Source: Bacteroidales bacterium (GTDB lineage: Bacteria; Bacteroidota; Bacteroidia; Bacteroidales; ML635J-15). From it: a DNA stretch of 7,606 nt. Below the pieces are notes generated by a model, which ran no database searches, was not told where the DNA came from, and worked only from the letters and a program-made list of their open reading frames with translations. The stretch spans positions 1-7,606 of the forward strand of contig JALOAQ010000127.1 of NCBI GenBank assembly GCA_023228725.1, given 5' to 3'. Below are positions 5,597-7,606 of the stretch, piece by piece. Made by a program: the position numbers and the translations under genes. Within the stretch, counting starts at the first letter, position 1; each line of letters opens with the position of its first letter.

Positions 5597-7606
5597 TTAT
5601 TCTTTAATAAATCTTAGAACTGTGTTTTTGTCATTACTGTTTATATTGATAAAATATATGCCAGATTCTAAATTTTCAACATTCAAATTAACATTGTTAG
5701 ATTTAGCATTTTGTTCTAAAACAACTTGTCCAAGATTATTTGTAACTTTTATATTGTTAATTTCAAATTCTGAAGAAATGTTAACAAAGCTATTAGCTGG
5801 GTTAGGATATAGGCTTAAACTATTTGCGAAGTCTTCGTTGATATTTGTAATAACAATGTCAGCATCGCTTCTATATTGTAATGAGAATTTACTATATCCA
5901 TAATAAATAACACCTACTATATCATAGTGGTTTCCAACAACTGGTTGAATTGAAGAAACGCCGTTTTCTTTTACTAGTAATTCGCCAGAACCATCGTCAA
6001 CATACCATTCGCCATAACTAATTATACCTTGAGTACATTCAGCATCAATAACTTTAACTAAACAAGATTCGTAAGCTTCGCTTCCTGCAAGCGATGTACT
6101 AAGCTCTACAGCTGGAGCAATAATACCGTCAACGCCTATAACTTCGTAGAAAGTAATGCCCTTAATTTCTGTTAAACCATAAGCTTCTTCAACTTTACCT
6201 GCAACTAATACAGAATCGCCAACTTGTGGAGAGTTTACTAAATCATAAATATAAATTCCATTCCATGCGCCAGCACCTTGTTGTAGATAATATCCTTCAC
6301 CATATTGACTTCCATTAAAGTTTGCACTAACTACGCCTTTTACCCAAACATTTTGACCTTTTAATGGAGAATCTCCACTAGCATCAGTAGTGTATTGAAT
6401 ATCATAAATAGATGTTAAATCAGGTCCTGCTGTATTTGTGAAAAAGTTAACTGTACGAATAATTGCAGGTGAGTATGGCTCATTGTCCATATTTACTAAT
6501 TCTAAGCTTAGGTTATGTTCTCCGTCTTCTAATTCTGTTAAAATAATAGGATTATTTATTGTGTAAACTGGTTCTGCATCATCAATAATATATTTTGCTT
6601 TTCCATCTACACCAAGATTAAAGTTTGTGGTTGTGTAGTTTACATTAACATTTGATTCGTAAAATATTTGTCCGTTTTGAGGAGAATTTATTGCTAAATA
6701 TGGTTCTGTACCTGCATAACCTGTCCAAGAAATATCATCAATTGTAATTTGACGGTTAATATTGTCGTCTCCTGCAATTTTGATTTTAATTACAAAGTCG
6801 CCAGGTACATTTAGCGCACCTACACTAAAGCTATAAATAGTTGGGTTTTCACCACTTGAACTACCAATAATTTCAGATGTTCCTTTAAGTTCATTATTTA
6901 TATATAATTCTAAATTTCTTTCACTTACACCTGTGAATGCTTTACGGAATTTAACTTCAAAAGAAGCAATTCCACCGCTTAAAACTTCTGACTCAATGCT
7001 ACTTTCCATAGAATTACGCAACATTAAACCTTTACCATTAATTGGATAATCTCCTTCGTCTCGTGAGTGTTTATAAGTCCATGTAATATCGTCATTACCA
7101 ACAAAACTACCATCTGTATAGCTTCCTCCAATTGTTGCATTGTCAAAAGTTTCCATTCCACCAGGAAGTGGTTCTTGGTTAGTAAAGTTTACAGTAGTTG
7201 TAACTGCAGGATCTAATGAAGCATCTGCCATTGTAACTAGTTCAAAATAAATTTGATGTGTACCATATGCTACGCCTGTTAAAGTAAGTGGGCTTGTGCC
7301 AGTATAATATTGAATTGCTCCTTCATCTAATTTGTAAGCTAATTTACCATCTGCACCAAGTACAAAATCTTGAACTGTGAAATTAACAGTAATGTCATTA
7401 GAATAAATAATAGCTCCGTTTTGTGGAGAGCTTATTGTTAAACTAGGTTCTAATACAACTATTTCATAAGTAACAGTGCGTGTTACAGAAACTACTGGGT
7501 CTAAAGCTGTATTGTCCATGTTAACTAGTTGGAAAACTATAGTATTTTCGCCTTCTGCTAAATCAGAAATTGTAAATGGAGTTGTTGTAGTTACATAATT
7601 AGCAGT
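5597..7606 (-). CDS. Large multidomain secreted protein with T9SS type A sorting domain (5' end outside window)
   Basis: The frame is open to the right edge, so this is the C-terminal 669 residues of a longer protein. The ATG at 7519 falls inside a conserved repeat motif (ELVNMDN-like) and is not the start. Order from the visible N-terminus: a partial Ig-like repeat (7606-7466), a complete one (7450-7184), a jelly-roll-like module (about 7159-6716; METFDNATIGG... to ITIDDISWTGY), another Ig-like repeat (6706-6443), and an OB-fold-like module (about 6421-5849; IYDIQYTTDASGDSPLKGQ, GDSVLVAGKVEEAYGLTEI, WYVDDGSGELLV). The OB-like module resembles those beside secreted nuclease domains in Bacteroidota. 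Last comes a T9SS tail (5824-5600; LYPNPANSFVNIS ... LESGIYFININ ... LRFIKE). The tail directs export across the outer membrane and surface attachment or release. A catalytic domain, if any, would be upstream; nuclease association is inference. Confidence 0.92.
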   Translation of the reverse strand, partial: TANYVTTTTPFTISDLAEGENTIVFQLVNMDNTALDPVVSVTRTVTYEIVVLEPSLTISSPQNGAIIYSNDITVNFTVQDFVLGADGKLAYKLDEGAIQYYTGTSPLTLTGVAYGTHQIYFELVTMADASLDPAVTTTVNFTNQEPLPGGMETFDNATIGGSYTDGSFVGNDDITWTYKHSRDEGDYPINGKGLMLRNSMESSIESEVLSGGIASFEVKFRKAFTGVSERNLELYINNELKGTSEIIGSSSGENPTIYSFSVGALNVPGDFVIKIKIAGDDNINRQITIDDISWTGYAGTEPYLAINSPQNGQIFYESNVNVNYTTTNFNLGVDGKAKYIIDDAEPVYTINNPIILTELEDGEHNLSLELVNMDNEPYSPAIIRTVNFFTNTAGPDLTSIYDIQYTTDASGDSPLKGQNVWVKGVVSANFNGSQYGEGYYLQQGAGAWNGIYIYDLVNSPQVGDSVLVAGKVEEAYGLTEIKGITFYEVIGVDGIIAPAVELSTSLAGSEAYESCLVKVIDAECTQGIISYGEWYVDDGSGELLVKENGVSSIQPVVGNHYDIVGVIYYGYSKFSLQYRSDADIVITNINEDFANSLSLYPNPANSFVNISSEFEINNIKVTNNLGQVVLEQNAKSNNVNLNVENLESGIYFININSNDKNTVLRFIKE
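5600..5824 (-). other. T9SS type A C-terminal sorting domain
   Basis: This is the final 75 residues of the large secreted protein. It has the family features in order: a YPNPA motif preceded by SLSL, a NNLGQVVLEQ strand with the usual G-[QK]-x-V pattern, a L-E-S-G-I-Y-F-I segment, and a short basic end (RFIKE). Domains of this type (Por secretion tail) are recognised by the type IX secretion machinery and normally removed on export. The domain implies that the organism encodes a T9SS. Confidence 0.93.
6443..6706 (-). repeat. Ig-like protein repeat, third visible copy
   Basis: This copy encodes 88 residues beginning EPYLAINSPQNGQIFY and ending RTVNF. It shares with the 7184-7450 copy the SPQNG turn, the LGxDGKxxY motif, a GxHxxxxELVxM motif and the final TVNF. 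One residue of length difference separates them. It lies between the jelly-roll-like and OB-like modules and is probably a beta-sandwich spacer or binding domain. Confidence 0.85.
7184..7450 (-). repeat. Ig-like protein repeat, second visible copy
   Basis: This copy encodes 89 residues beginning EPSLTISSPQNGAIIY and ending TTTVNF, with the LGADGKLAY and ELVTMADASLDP motifs that define the repeat. It lies just before the jelly-roll-like module. The similarity to the other copies is clear at protein level; the DNA of the copies has diverged. Confidence 0.85.
7466..7606 (-). repeat. Ig-like protein repeat, partial first visible copy
   Basis: These 47 residues match the second half of the repeat: a TTTPFTISDLAEGENTIVF segment, then QLVNMDNTALDP and RTVTY. 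The first half lies beyond the right edge. At least one further repeat-containing stretch must therefore exist upstream. Confidence 0.8.

Noticed and set aside
5580..5903. Plus-strand ORF of 107 codons
   Set aside because: Antisense to the T9SS sorting domain, whose conserved motifs prove the minus-strand reading.
7517..7519. ATG at 7519 as the start of the large secreted protein
   Set aside because: The frame stays open to the window edge, upstream codons match the repeat, and this Met aligns with an internal Met of the other repeat copies; no signal peptide follows it.

Overview
The window reads as part of a low-GC genome from the phylum Bacteroidota. The signs are a type IX secretion (T9SS) C-terminal sorting domain, several short signal-peptide lipoproteins, the long 670-residue form of urocanate hydratase, A/T-rich leaders without Shine-Dalgarno sequences, and promoter-like sites of the TTG / TAnnTTTG type. 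Every convincing gene lies on the minus strand, so transcription runs from right (7606) to left (1).

Layout in the direction of transcription. (1) 7606-5597 is the 3' part of a large secreted protein gene whose start lies outside the window. It carries Ig-like repeats, a jelly-roll-like module, an OB-fold-like module and a T9SS sorting tail, and ends at a strong intrinsic terminator (about 5548-5576). (2) 5534-5085 and 5015-4593 are two tandem genes for small paralogous lipoproteins that share a KYExGP motif right after the lipidated cysteine. The second has its own candidate promoter and is followed by a strong terminator (4541-4570). (3) 4477-2465 is hutU (urocanate hydratase). Eighteen bases further on, 2446-380 encodes a 688-residue lipoprotein with a gluzincin-type zinc peptidase site (HELGH plus a downstream Glu). 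The spacing suggests a two-gene operon that links a cell-envelope peptidase to histidine catabolism. (4) 369-183 is a decayed gene fragment that still resembles the N-terminal KilA-N DNA-binding domain, broken by several frameshifts. (5) 182-1 has no supported complete gene. It holds a 12-bp perfect inverted repeat around a candidate promoter, and possibly the first three codons of the next leftward gene.

Functionally this is mostly an ordinary chromosomal neighbourhood: protein and peptide scavenging with histidine breakdown, plus surface or secreted proteins. I did not find a convincing new multi-gene system. The points most worth checking are the hutU-peptidase pairing, the poorly characterised lipoprotein peptidase, the KilA-N remnant, and the palindrome over the promoter at the left edge.
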